Of a DNA stretch of 63,314 bases, positions 44,569-53,145 are shown one piece after another. Positions within the stretch are counted from its first letter, which is position 1, and each line of letters opens with the position of its first letter. The stretch spans positions 1 through 63,314 of the forward strand of contig SFIL01000003.1 in NCBI GenBank assembly GCA_004556205.1. The letters run 5' to 3'. Source of the DNA: Clostridiales bacterium (GTDB taxonomy: Bacteria > Bacillota > Clostridia > Oscillospirales > Oscillospiraceae). The notes beneath the pieces were generated by a model that saw nothing but the letters and a program-made list of their open reading frames with translations, did not search any database and was not told the DNA's origin. The position numbers and the translations under genes are program-made.

Positions 44569-46173
44569 TTATTTCAATTCTACAATATCGGGGTGCTGCG
44601 CACCGAAAGAAAGCAAGCGATCCAGACCGCTGCTGTTTTGGCGTTCCTCGCCCGGGCGAGCAACCGTCACGCGGATCTGCCTGCCGGCAACCGCGCTTGC
44701 GCATTCGGCAACTGTTTGCAAAACCTCCGGTTTGTCCACAAAACGCTTTGTCATATCGTCACGCAGAGTCAGCACTAACTCGCCACCGCGCAGATTCCCT
44801 TTTACGGGCGACTGCTCCGAGGCGGCAAACATTCCGACCGCGGGCGGCTTGAGCGCCGTCCTGAGCCGCTGTACCAAGCTGACCCAAAAGCCTTCATCCA
44901 CAGGCGCCGTCTCCATAGGCGGCGGCTCATCGGGCAGCGGCGGGCGCTCGTCCTCCTCATCATCCTCCCACGGAGGCGTCTCCTGCTCCTTTTGCTGGGC
45001 AGGAGGCGTGCTTTGCGACACAAACGCGCCACTCGCCATTTTTTCTTCTAAACGACTGATGCGTGCGAGGAGTGATTGCGTATCCGTCATCGCTTCGGGC
45101 TTGCAAAGCCGAAGCAGGCACAGCTCCGCGTCAATTCTGCGGTTTGCACTGGTATTGAAGCCCGCTGCTGCATCGCGCAGGATCGCAGTCATGCGCAAAA
45201 GTTCCTCCGCAGAGAACATCGACAGCAGCTCCTTCAGCTCTCCCTGTGTACAGATGCCGGAGAGCATTCCCGCATCCTTCGCGGCAGTGCGGAGAATTAA
45301 GAGATCCCGCGCAACGGTACACAGCTCATCGAGCATGGCGGCGAGATCCTTTCCCTCCGCATACTGCGCGCTGAAGATAGAAAGTGCCTTTGCAGCGTCG
45401 TGCGCACCCACGGCGCACATCAACTCCGCCGTTTTGCGCTCTCCTGCCAAGCCGAGCGTCTTACAGACCTGCTCTGTATCAATCGTTCCGGTGGCAGCCG
45501 AGGCGCACTGGTCGAGCAGACTTACCGCGTCGCGCATACCGCCGTCCGCCAAACGAGCAAGATACGCGGCGGCATCCGGCTCCAGATCAATCTGCTCACG
45601 GTAGGCAATATAATTCAGCCGATCGACAATATCCTCCGTCATAATCCGCCGAAATGCAAAACGCTGACAGCGCGAGAGAATCGTCGCAGGCACCTTGTGC
45701 AGCTCCGTCGTTGCCAAAATAAACAGCAAATGCTCGGGCGGCTCCTCAATAATCTTCAGGAGGGCATTAAACGCGCTCATGGAGAGCATATGCACCTCAT
45801 CGATGATATACACGCGCATCTTGACCTCGGAAGGCGTATAAATCGCGTCATCCCGCAGGGCACGGACATTGTCAACGCCGTTGTTTGACGCCGCGTCGAT
45901 CTCCAACACATCCATGCACGCACCCGAAGCGATGCTGCGGCAGGAGGGACAGCAGTTGCACGGATTGCCGTCGATGGGGTTTTCACAATTGACCGCCTTC
46001 GCCAAGATTTTCGCGCAGGTGGTCTTACCCGTGCCTCTCGTGCCGGTAAACAGATATGCGTGGCTCATGCGGTGATTAATAAGCTGATTTTTAAGCGTCT
46101 GCGTGACCGCCGTCTGCCCGACAACATCATCAAAGGTCTGCGGGCGATATTTACGGTAAAGTGCCTGATACAT
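44569..46173 (-). CDS. dnaX: DNA polymerase III subunits gamma/tau
   Basis: A 534-residue clamp-loader ATPase. It starts MYQALYRKYRPQTFDDVVGQ, has Walker A GTRGTGKTTCAKILA, a zinc finger (CENP...CNCCPSC), Walker B region IIDEVHMLSMSAFNALLK, and sensor SRCQRFAFRR. The C-terminal third (after about residue 375) has an acidic, Pro-rich linker and a tau-like tail. ATG 46173 is set by the conserved first residues and the GAAAGGGGTG site. Confidence 0.96.
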   Translation of the reverse strand: MYQALYRKYRPQTFDDVVGQTAVTQTLKNQLINHRMSHAYLFTGTRGTGKTTCAKILAKAVNCENPIDGNPCNCCPSCRSIASGACMDVLEIDAASNNGVDNVRALRDDAIYTPSEVKMRVYIIDEVHMLSMSAFNALLKIIEEPPEHLLFILATTELHKVPATILSRCQRFAFRRIMTEDIVDRLNYIAYREQIDLEPDAAAYLARLADGGMRDAVSLLDQCASAATGTIDTEQVCKTLGLAGERKTAELMCAVGAHDAAKALSIFSAQYAEGKDLAAMLDELCTVARDLLILRTAAKDAGMLSGICTQGELKELLSMFSAEELLRMTAILRDAAAGFNTSANRRIDAELCLLRLCKPEAMTDTQSLLARISRLEEKMASGAFVSQSTPPAQQKEQETPPWEDDEEDERPPLPDEPPPMETAPVDEGFWVSLVQRLRTALKPPAVGMFAASEQSPVKGNLRGGELVLTLRDDMTKRFVDKPEVLQTVAECASAVAGRQIRVTVARPGEERQNSSGLDRLLSFGAQHPDIVELK

Positions 46174-46195
46174 TCTGTTCACCCCTTTCTTGATC

Positions 46196-46224
46196 AGTAT
46201 AAACGATCTTCGCAAAAAAAGCAA
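46196..46224 (-). promoter_or_regulatory. Promoter of dnaX–ybaB–recR
   Basis: On the minus strand TTGCTT and TATACT are 17 bases apart; the -35 box lies immediately after the SRP RNA terminator. Confidence 0.6.
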
Positions 46225-46225
46225 C

Positions 46226-46260
46226 AAAAAACACACGGAGGCCGTTTTGACCTCCGTGTG
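46226..46260 (-). terminator. Terminator of the SRP RNA
   Basis: Minus strand: a 10-bp stem CACACGGAGG/CCTCCGTGTG with 9-base loop, followed by TTTTTTGTTGC. Confidence 0.9.
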
Positions 46261-46264
46261 ACAA

Positions 46265-46567
46265 GCTTCGACCCATGACAAGATCGCACACCCGCATTTG
46301 AATCTGCAACCATACCCGTTACCCGCGCAGCCGGCTCAGAAACGGCTGCCTTGCGGCACACGAGCAGATCCGCTTAATGCTGCTCGGTTCCCCGCCTGAC
46401 ATGGTTCACGGGAGCTCGTTGCGCAAGACCGATCCCTCAACACCACTTACGCGGACAGGCGGCACAGCGCAGACCCGGGTGCGGGAGTTCATCCCTGCTG
46501 TAGCGGATTGCAGGCTACAGGGCACCGCTATCTCCCCGACTAGTGCGACCTTGTCACGGGTCGAAGC
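46265..46567 (-). ncRNA. ffs: Signal recognition particle RNA (large, Bacillus-type scRNA)
   Basis: Read on the minus strand, the 5' end GCTTCGACCCGTGACAAGGT pairs with the 3' end ATCTTGTCATGGGTCGAAGC, giving helix 5. The conserved Ffh-binding region reads GTGAACCATGTCAGGCGGGG followed by AACCGAGCAGCATTAAG, with the asymmetric and symmetric loops of the SRP domain. The length of about 300 bases and an Alu-like part near the 5' end fit the large Gram-positive form. It sits upstream of dnaX, as in many Firmicutes, and begins about 12 bases after the acpP stop with its own terminator. Confidence 0.92.
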
Positions 46568-46579
46568 TATGTAGAACGC

Positions 46580-46813
46580 TTATTCCATTTCCGCCAGCTT
46601 ATCCTCAATGAAGTCAGCAAGGTCGCCGAGCGTTTCGAGCTTCATCTCGCCCTCCATCTCGAAATCGACGCCGAGTTCCTCCTCCATATCCATCACCATC
46701 TCGACCATATCCAGAGAATCCAAATGCAGGCTCTCGAAAGTCGTCTCGCGGCTCATCTCCTCTACGGGAATATCGAGCTGCTCGGAAAGGTAGGTTCTGA
46801 TTCTCTCGTACAT
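46580..46813 (-). CDS. acpP: Acyl carrier protein
   Basis: A 77-residue acidic protein with the phosphopantetheine serine in HLDSLDMVEMVM (S33). It carries growing acyl chains in fatty acid synthesis. The ATG at 46813 follows GGAGGG. It is not next to fab genes; instead it lies between rpoD and the SRP RNA with its own promoter. This may be the main ACP or a specialised one; the sequence alone does not decide, but its motif is standard. Confidence 0.92.
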   Translation of the reverse strand: MYERIRTYLSEQLDIPVEEMSRETTFESLHLDSLDMVEMVMDMEEELGVDFEMEGEMKLETLGDLADFIEDKLAEME

Positions 46814-46853
46814 ATTGTTTCCCTCCACAGTATGCTGTGTCTTTCTACTCCAT

Positions 46854-46881
46854 ATGATACGATTTTTTTCGCCAATGTCAA
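46854..46881 (-). promoter_or_regulatory. Promoter of acpP (and probably the SRP RNA)
   Basis: On the minus strand TTGACA and TATCAT are 16 bases apart, about 40 bases before acpP and just behind the rpoD stop. Confidence 0.65.
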
Positions 46882-46899
46882 GAAAAATTTTTCAGGTTC

Positions 46900-48027
46900 T
46901 CAGTTCAGGAAGTCCTTTAGAATCTTCGAACGCGACGGATGGCGCAGCTTGCGGAGCGCCTTTGCCTCGATTTGGCGGATACGCTCGCGCGTGACCTCAA
47001 ATTCGTCTCCGACCTCCTCGAGCGTGTGCATTCGGCCGTCGGTCAGACCGTAACGGAGGCACAGTACCTTTTCCTCCCGCGGCGTCAGCGTTTTCAGCAC
47101 CCCCGCAAGCTGCTCACGCAGCATCGCATAGGTGGCGGCGTCGGCAGGCTCAGAGGCATCCTCGTCCTGAATAAAATCGCCGAGATGGCTGTCATCCTCC
47201 TCGCCAACGGGTGTTTCGAGCGAGACAGGCTCCTGCGCAACGCGCATGATCTCCTCGACCTTTTCCGTCGAAAGATTGAGGCGCTTCGCGATCTCCGTCG
47301 AAGTCGGCTCGCGCCCGAGATCCTGCACCAGTTCATGCGACGCACGCGAAACACGGTTGATCGTCTCAACCATGTGGACGGGAATGCGGATGGTGCGGGC
47401 GTGATCCGCAATCGCGCGGGAGATCGCCTGCCGAATCCACCATGTAGCATAGGTAGAGAATTTATAACCCTTGGTATAGTCGAATTTCCCGACCGCCTTG
47501 ATCAGCCCGAGGTTGCCCTCTTGAATCAGATCGAGGAAGGGCAGCCCCCTGCCGACATACCGCTTTGCAATCGAGACGACAAGGCGCAGATTTGCCTCAA
47601 CCATCGTATTATGCGCCGATTCATCGCCCTCCGCAAGCCGTTTGGCGACCTCCATCTCCTCCTCACTCGTCAGAAGCGGAATTTTCCCGATCTCTTTAAG
47701 ATACATACGGACGGGATCGTTGACGCTCATCGCCTCGGACATCTCCTCGGTATCAATGAGCTTTTCTTCCTCGATCAGCTCCAGTTCTTCCTCGCTCGGC
47801 GCCATGTCGTCGGGCTTAGTAAGCATTTCCACAACATCAGAAACATCAATTTCGACTCCTGCCGCTTCCAGCGCGTCGTAAATCATATCTGTTTGCTGCT
47901 CGTCCGCATCAATGGCATCCAGTGCGTCAATCAGGTCCTTCGACGCAAGCTTCTTATCCTTTTTTGCAGTTTCCAAAAGCTGTTGCAGCTTCTCGTGCAG
48001 CCGTACATCCTTCTGCATTTCGTCCAT
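46900..48027 (-). CDS. rpoD: Housekeeping RNA polymerase sigma factor
   Basis: A 375-residue group 1 sigma-70 factor. Region 1.2 contains NDPVRMYLKEIGKIPLL, region 2 NLRLVVSIAKRYVGRGLPF and YKFSTYATWWIRQAI, region 3 HMVETINRVSRASHEL, and region 4.2 LEEVGDEFEVTRERIRQIEA. The region 1.1 is short, as in Bacillus and Clostridia. ATG 48027 is set by GGAGG nine bases upstream; the dnaG stop lies two bases before it, so dnaG and rpoD are coupled as in the classic macromolecular-synthesis operon. Confidence 0.97.
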   Translation of the reverse strand: MDEMQKDVRLHEKLQQLLETAKKDKKLASKDLIDALDAIDADEQQTDMIYDALEAAGVEIDVSDVVEMLTKPDDMAPSEEELELIEEEKLIDTEEMSEAMSVNDPVRMYLKEIGKIPLLTSEEEMEVAKRLAEGDESAHNTMVEANLRLVVSIAKRYVGRGLPFLDLIQEGNLGLIKAVGKFDYTKGYKFSTYATWWIRQAISRAIADHARTIRIPVHMVETINRVSRASHELVQDLGREPTSTEIAKRLNLSTEKVEEIMRVAQEPVSLETPVGEEDDSHLGDFIQDEDASEPADAATYAMLREQLAGVLKTLTPREEKVLCLRYGLTDGRMHTLEEVGDEFEVTRERIRQIEAKALRKLRHPSRSKILKDFLN

Positions 48028-48028
48028 G

Positions 48029-49780
48029 CTATGTACCTCCATAACCTTTCTTCTTAAGGAGTCTCTCTTGCATTGCCTTCAGATCGTCCGCGTTCGTAAT
48101 CTGCGCTCTGCGGTGCTCCTCTGTAATGATGCGCACGCAGTCGTCAAACGCATCGTCCGACAAGGGCGCATCCTGTTTTTGCAGCACGGCGGTCAGATGT
48201 GCCATCTCAGCGGGTGTTAACGTCTCCGTAAGACACGCGGGAGTGACGCACAGATCCTCCTGCCATCGCTCACGCCACGCGGCAAAGATCTTCCCGAACA
48301 TTGGGACAGAGAATTCTTCCTCCGTCAGGCACTCGGCGCGGGCAAACAAGTGCGGCTCGCGCAGCAGCATCCGCACGACGCCCTCCTCCGCCATCGCAGA
48401 GCGCATATTATCGTAACGCACTTCCCTTGTTTTCGGCTGTCTTGCAGCAGCGGCTTCCAAATCGCGCTTCTCCTGCGCCTTTTTCTCCGTCGCAACACGG
48501 CGCTTGAAGGCCTTATTGATCTCGAGCTTTATGACTTCAGGCGAAAAGCCCGCCATTTCCGCCGCTCGTGCACCGTAGATTTCGCGCTCTACAGCGGTCC
48601 CATAGGTTGAAATCAGTTCCGCAGCCTGCTTGGCAAATTCCACCTTCTGCTCGTCGGTCGTCAGATCGAACTTCATGCGCAGTGAGCGCAGACGGTACTC
48701 CGCCTGATTTTCCGACCCTTCGAGCAGCAGCTTGAAGCGATCCGCGCCGTATTTTTTCAGAAACTCATCGGGATCTTTTGCGCCCTGCATCCGAAGCACC
48801 TTAACGCGCAGTCCCGTTTTTTCCAGCATTGGAATTGCCCGCTGCGTCGCGTTCTGTCCCGCCGCATCGCCGTCGTAGGTCAGCACTACTTCATTGGTAT
48901 ATTTGGATAACATATCCGCGTGCTCCTGCGTCAGCGAGGTGCCGAGCGATGCGACAGCGCAGTCAAACCCATACTGATGCAGCGCGATGGCATCCATGTA
49001 GCCCTCGGTCAGAATGATAAAGCCCTGTTTGCTTTTTTTGACGATATTCATGGCGAAAAGGTTTCGCCGTTTATTAAAAATAATTGTCTCGGGGGAATTG
49101 AGATACTTCGGTGTGGAATCATCCATAACGCGTCCGCCGAAGCCGATCACATTGCCGCGCACGTCGATGATTGGAAACATCAAGCGGTTGCGGAAACGGT
49201 CGTAAAACGTCCCCTTCTCCCGATTTTGCAGCACAAGCCCCGCATCGTAAAGCTCCTCTTTTGTGAAGCCCTTCGCAGTCATTGCGTCAAGCAGGGCGCT
49301 CCATGCGTTTGGCGCGAAGCCGAGTCCGAAGCGCGTCACAGTCGCGCGCGACAGACCGCGTTTGACGATATAGTCACGCGCCTCGTCCGCCTCAGGTGCT
49401 TTGAGCTGGTCATGGAAGAAGCGTGCCGCTTTCTTACACAGCGCCCAAAGGCGCTCCTTTTTCTTATATTGCGACCGATCCGCGCCATCCTCCGGCACTT
49501 CAAGCCCGGCACGCTTCGCCAAAAAGCGCACCGCATCAGGATAGCCGAGGTTTTCAATCTCCATGATGAAGTTGATGACACCGCCGCCCTTATGGCAGCC
49601 AAAGCAATAATATATTCCCTTATCGGGCGCAACAGAGAAGGACGCGGTTTTTTCTCCATGGAAGGGGCAGAGTCCAAACAGATTGCTGCCCTTGCGCGTC
49701 AGAGCGACATACTGCCCGACCACATCCTCAATCGGGTTGCGGTTATTCAGTTCGTCCAAAAACGCCGGGGGAAATGCCAT
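48029..49780 (-). CDS. dnaG: DNA primase
   Basis: A 583-residue primase. The N-terminal zinc finger is CPFHGEKTASFSV with YYCFGCHKGG, followed by the Toprim core with LTEGYMDAIALHQYG and TYDGDAAGQNA. The C-terminal part carries the helicase-interaction region. It makes RNA primers at the replication fork. It follows dgt by 15 bases and overlaps nothing; AAAGGAG precedes the ATG. Confidence 0.97.
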   Translation of the reverse strand: MAFPPAFLDELNNRNPIEDVVGQYVALTRKGSNLFGLCPFHGEKTASFSVAPDKGIYYCFGCHKGGGVINFIMEIENLGYPDAVRFLAKRAGLEVPEDGADRSQYKKKERLWALCKKAARFFHDQLKAPEADEARDYIVKRGLSRATVTRFGLGFAPNAWSALLDAMTAKGFTKEELYDAGLVLQNREKGTFYDRFRNRLMFPIIDVRGNVIGFGGRVMDDSTPKYLNSPETIIFNKRRNLFAMNIVKKSKQGFIILTEGYMDAIALHQYGFDCAVASLGTSLTQEHADMLSKYTNEVVLTYDGDAAGQNATQRAIPMLEKTGLRVKVLRMQGAKDPDEFLKKYGADRFKLLLEGSENQAEYRLRSLRMKFDLTTDEQKVEFAKQAAELISTYGTAVEREIYGARAAEMAGFSPEVIKLEINKAFKRRVATEKKAQEKRDLEAAAARQPKTREVRYDNMRSAMAEEGVVRMLLREPHLFARAECLTEEEFSVPMFGKIFAAWRERWQEDLCVTPACLTETLTPAEMAHLTAVLQKQDAPLSDDAFDDCVRIITEEHRRAQITNADDLKAMQERLLKKKGYGGT

Positions 49781-49795
49781 CCGTCCCGCTCCTTT

Positions 49796-50812
49796 CTATC
49801 CGCGCACCTGCCATGCTGTCGGAATAAACAGCTCGTCGTATTTATACATGGCATATTTGTCCGTCATGCCCGCGATGTAGTCGCAGACAACGCGCTCCAT
49901 GCCGTCGAAGTCGATCTGCGGCTGAAAATCCGGCGGAAGCGCATCGGGATTCTTGATGTAGTATTCATAAAGCTCCTGCAAAATACGCCGCGCCTTTACC
50001 TCCTCGCCTTTTGCCACGGGGTTTTTGTAGACGCGCTCGAACATAAAGCTGCGCAACGCCTCCATTGTATGTTCGACCTCCGCCGTCATACCCAGTACAC
50101 CTGTGTCAAGGGTTTGAAAGATCATGTCCGTTACCAGCGAATTGATACGGTCGCGGTGATTCGTTCCCAATATATCGGATATTTCCTGGGGAATGTCGGC
50201 GTTGGTCAGGATCCCCGCGCGCATCGCGTCGTCAATGTCGTGATTAATATAGGCAATTTGATCTGCCTTCCGCACAATCTGTCCCTCCAGCGTCTCGGGC
50301 AGACGGCTGGAACGCGTATGCCCCAAAATGCCCATGCGCACCTCATAAGTCAGATTCAAGCCCAGTCCGTCCTTTTCGAGGTAGTCCACCACGCGGAGCG
50401 ACTGCTCATTGTGGTGGAAGGGCTTCCCCATGACCTCGGACAGCGCAACCTCGCCCGCGTGGCCGAACGGGGTATGGCCAAGATCGTGTCCGAAAGCGAT
50501 CGCCTCGGCAAGATCCTCGTTCAGCCGCAAAGCACGTGTAATCGTGCGTGCAATCCGCGCAACCTCTAAGGTATGGGTCATGCGGGTACGGTAGTGGTCG
50601 CCCTCCGGCTGTAAAAAGACCTGCGTCTTGTGCATCAGGCGTCGGAAGGATTTACTGTGCAGAATACGGTCGGAATCGCGCTGATAACAGGTACGCACAT
50701 CATTTTCCGTCTCCGCCTCCAAGCGCGGGCGTCCGCGCGATTGATCCGAAAACTGCGCCTTATCAGAAAAGCGCAGATGCTCTTCATGTTCCAACTGTTC
50801 CCGGATCGTCAT
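49796..50812 (-). CDS. dgt: dGTPase-like HD-domain triphosphohydrolase
   Basis: A 338-residue HD-domain enzyme. The fold is marked by DRILHSKSFRRLMHKTQVF, RMTHTLEVARIARTI and the HD pair in AFGHDLGHTPFGHAGE. It hydrolyses dNTPs to nucleosides and triphosphate, adjusting the dNTP pool, and commonly lies upstream of dnaG in Clostridia. The start overlaps the yigZ stop (ATGA). Confidence 0.9.
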   Translation of the reverse strand: MTIREQLEHEEHLRFSDKAQFSDQSRGRPRLEAETENDVRTCYQRDSDRILHSKSFRRLMHKTQVFLQPEGDHYRTRMTHTLEVARIARTITRALRLNEDLAEAIAFGHDLGHTPFGHAGEVALSEVMGKPFHHNEQSLRVVDYLEKDGLGLNLTYEVRMGILGHTRSSRLPETLEGQIVRKADQIAYINHDIDDAMRAGILTNADIPQEISDILGTNHRDRINSLVTDMIFQTLDTGVLGMTAEVEHTMEALRSFMFERVYKNPVAKGEEVKARRILQELYEYYIKNPDALPPDFQPQIDFDGMERVVCDYIAGMTDKYAMYKYDELFIPTAWQVRG

Positions 50813-51450
50813 AGCATGTCCTCCTTCTGAATTGGAAAATCGCGGTATTCGCTGTCGCCGGCAAGCCCCTCAATTGTGCCTGCGGAGAGATCAAACACAC
50901 GGGCAAGGAACGGCTGGGTCTGCGCTTCCGGGAGCAACAGGTCAAAGCTGACATCCGCACCGAAATCGGTATCCTTGATAATCCCTCCGAATGCGGATGT
51001 CTCCAGCTTGATCCGTTCATACCAGCTATAGGGACACGGCAGATAGACATTTGTCCAAACGCGCTTCATCGACCGTCCTGCTGCGTCTAAGCCGATCTTT
51101 GCGCTGTGTGCATAGGCGCGCACCAAACCGCCCGCGCCGAGCAGAATCCCGCCGAAATAGCGTGTCACGACGCAAGTCACATTGAAGATTCCTTCACGCT
51201 GCAGCACCTGTAAAACGGGCATTCCGGCGGTGCCGCCAGGCTCGCCGTCGTCGGAAAACCGCGTTGCGCCGTCCTTGATGATATAGGCGTAGACATTATG
51301 TGTCGCGTCCCAGTATTTCTCCCGCATCTGCTTGAGCCGCGCAAGCGCCTCCTCTTCCGTCTCGGTACGGAAGATATGCCCGATAAATCGCGAGCGGCGC
51401 TCAATAAATTCGGCGTCGGCATCCTTTGTCGGCACCAAGTATTCCGTCAT
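50809..51450 (-). CDS. yigZ: YigZ/IMPACT-family protein
   Basis: A 213-residue protein with the N-terminal IMPACT domain (KDADAEFIERRSRFIGHIF, DATHNVYAYI, FSDDGEPGGTAGMPVL, VTRYFGGILLGAGGLVRAY) and a small C-terminal EF-G-like DUF1949 domain. The bacterial role is not settled; eukaryotic IMPACT acts in translational stress. ATG 51450 overlaps the hflX stop as ATGA and follows AAAGGAG. Confidence 0.92.
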   Translation of the reverse strand: MTEYLVPTKDADAEFIERRSRFIGHIFRTETEEEALARLKQMREKYWDATHNVYAYIIKDGATRFSDDGEPGGTAGMPVLQVLQREGIFNVTCVVTRYFGGILLGAGGLVRAYAHSAKIGLDAAGRSMKRVWTNVYLPCPYSWYERIKLETSAFGGIIKDTDFGADVSFDLLLPEAQTQPFLARVFDLSAGTIEGLAGDSEYRDFPIQKEDML

Positions 51451-52718
51451 GCTTTTTGCTCCTTTATAAAACGGCGAAGCCGACCGTAAAGCGTCTCCGA
51501 GCAAATCGTCTCAACCTCGACGCCGTCTGCGGTATAATCGGTTTTCAGCACCTGCGCCTGCTCGTGCAGAAGCTCCAAAGCGCCCGCCTCTGCATAGGGA
51601 AGCAAGAGCGTAACATGATACAGCTTTCCTGTCAGAACTGATTCAATGCGCGAAAGCAGCGCCTCCATTCCGACGCCGTTTCTTGCGCAGGTCGTCACGC
51701 AAGCCTCCCCTGTCGGACAGGCGGTAACATCCTCCAGCAGGTCAGCCTTGTTATAGCAGCGGATAACCGGAACATCGGGCTTTGCCAGCTTTTCAATCAG
51801 CCTGTCCACAACCTCAATATGCGCCTCGCGCTGCGGGTCGGACGCGTCGATCACATGAATCAGCAGATCGGCGTATTCCAGTTCCTCCAGCGTCGCCTTG
51901 AATGCCTCGACAAGTTGATGCGGCAGCTTTGCAATAAAACCGACGGTATCCGTCAAAAGGATCTCCAAATGGTCGGAAATCTTCAAACGCCGTGTTGTCG
52001 TATCCAGCGTGTCAAATAAGCGGTTATTTGCGGGAATTCCCGCATCCGTCAGTTGATTGAGCAGGGTGGATTTTCCTGCGTTCGTATAGCCGACGAGCGC
52101 CACAACAGGCACGGAATTCTTGATCCTGCGTTCGCGCTGCACAGCGCGCACCTTGCGAACCTCCGCAAGCTCCTGCCGCAAACGGTCGATCCGCTCGCGA
52201 ATATGCCTGCGGTCGGTTTCGAGTTTCGTCTCGCCGGGACCGCGCGTGCCGATGCCGCCGCCGAGACGGGACATAGACTTGCCCATGCCCGAAAGCTTCG
52301 GCAACAGGTATTGATACTGCGCCAGCTCGACCTGCAAACGTCCCTCTGCCGTCTTTGCCCTTTGCGCAAAAATATCCAAAATCAGCGCGCTGCGGTCAAG
52401 CACGGTCACGCCCGTGATCTCCTCGAGCGCTCTGATCTGTGAGGGCGACAGGTCATTGTCAAAAATGACCATATTTGCCTCTGTCGCCTGCAAAAGCTCG
52501 CAAAGCTCCTGCGCCTTCCCCTCGCCGATGAAGCTGTGCGGGTCGGGTGCATGGCGGTTTTGCAGCACCTTGGCGGCACAAATGCCGCCCGCTGTTTCCA
52601 AAAGCGCCTCCAGCTCGTCCAACGTCTCATATGTGGCGGTATCCTCCGGCTTAAAGCAATCTGCATTCAGTCCAACCAGTACCGCTTTTTCACAAACCAC
52701 ACGCTCGTTCTTTTCCAT
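51447..52718 (-). CDS. hflX: Ribosome-associated GTPase HflX
   Basis: A 423-residue GTPase. The N-terminal HflX domain has FDNDLSPSQIRALEE and ILDIFAQRAKTAEGRLQVEL, a long helical linker with GGIGTRGPGETKLETDRR, then the G domain with Walker A GYTNAGKSTLLN, DTVGFIAKLPHQLV and NKADLL. HflX splits stalled ribosomes under stress. ATG 52718 is preceded by GGGAG. First gene of the hflX–yigZ–dgt–dnaG–rpoD run. Confidence 0.94.
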   Translation of the reverse strand: MEKNERVVCEKAVLVGLNADCFKPEDTATYETLDELEALLETAGGICAAKVLQNRHAPDPHSFIGEGKAQELCELLQATEANMVIFDNDLSPSQIRALEEITGVTVLDRSALILDIFAQRAKTAEGRLQVELAQYQYLLPKLSGMGKSMSRLGGGIGTRGPGETKLETDRRHIRERIDRLRQELAEVRKVRAVQRERRIKNSVPVVALVGYTNAGKSTLLNQLTDAGIPANNRLFDTLDTTTRRLKISDHLEILLTDTVGFIAKLPHQLVEAFKATLEELEYADLLIHVIDASDPQREAHIEVVDRLIEKLAKPDVPVIRCYNKADLLEDVTACPTGEACVTTCARNGVGMEALLSRIESVLTGKLYHVTLLLPYAEAGALELLHEQAQVLKTDYTADGVEVETICSETLYGRLRRFIKEQKA

Positions 52719-52746
52719 TCGCAACTCCCAAAAAATGACAAATAAT

Positions 52747-52779
52747 GAAAAAAGTCCGCACCGATACGATGCAGACTTT
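52747..52779 (-). terminator. Terminator after rpmE
   Basis: Minus strand: AAAGTCTGCA pairs with TGCGGACTTT around a 9-base loop and is followed by TTTTCATTATT. Confidence 0.85.
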
Positions 52780-52784
52780 ACTCA

Positions 52785-52985
52785 TTACTTCAGGCCAAAC
52801 TTCTTATTGAAGCGGTCAACGCGTCCGCCGGTGTCAACCAGCTTTTGCTTGCCGGTATAGAAAGGGTGGCACTTGGAGCAAATTTCGACCTTGATGTCCT
52901 TCTTGGTGGAACCGGTCGCAATAACCTCACCACAAGCACAGCGGATCGTCGTCTGTTCGTACTTCGGATGGATACCTTCCTTCAT
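52785..52985 (-). CDS. rpmE: 50S ribosomal protein L31, zinc-binding form
   Basis: A 66-residue protein with the four zinc cysteines C16, C18, C36 and C39 (RCACGEVI and CSKCHPFYTG), so it is the C+ type made when zinc is available. It bridges the ribosomal subunits. ATG 52985 follows AGAGGTG. It has its own strong promoter and terminator. Confidence 0.96.
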   Translation of the reverse strand: MKEGIHPKYEQTTIRCACGEVIATGSTKKDIKVEICSKCHPFYTGKQKLVDTGGRVDRFNKKFGLK

Positions 52986-53049
52986 CGCATTCACCTCTTT
53001 CTTGTCGTCGTAAAAGGGCAGTCTGCCCCGTTTTTTTCAATGCCCGAAT

Positions 53050-53078
53050 ATATTAACACACTTCCTGCGGAAATGCAA
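53050..53078 (-). promoter_or_regulatory. Promoter of rpmE
   Basis: On the minus strand TTGCAT and TAATAT are 17 bases apart, with TGTG just before the -10 box. Confidence 0.7.
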
Positions 53079-53145
53079 GCCCTTTTTTCAGTTTTTTCGA
53101 GAAACCTGTCGCGTTCCGTAAAAAGCCGCATCGCAATAAAAGCAC

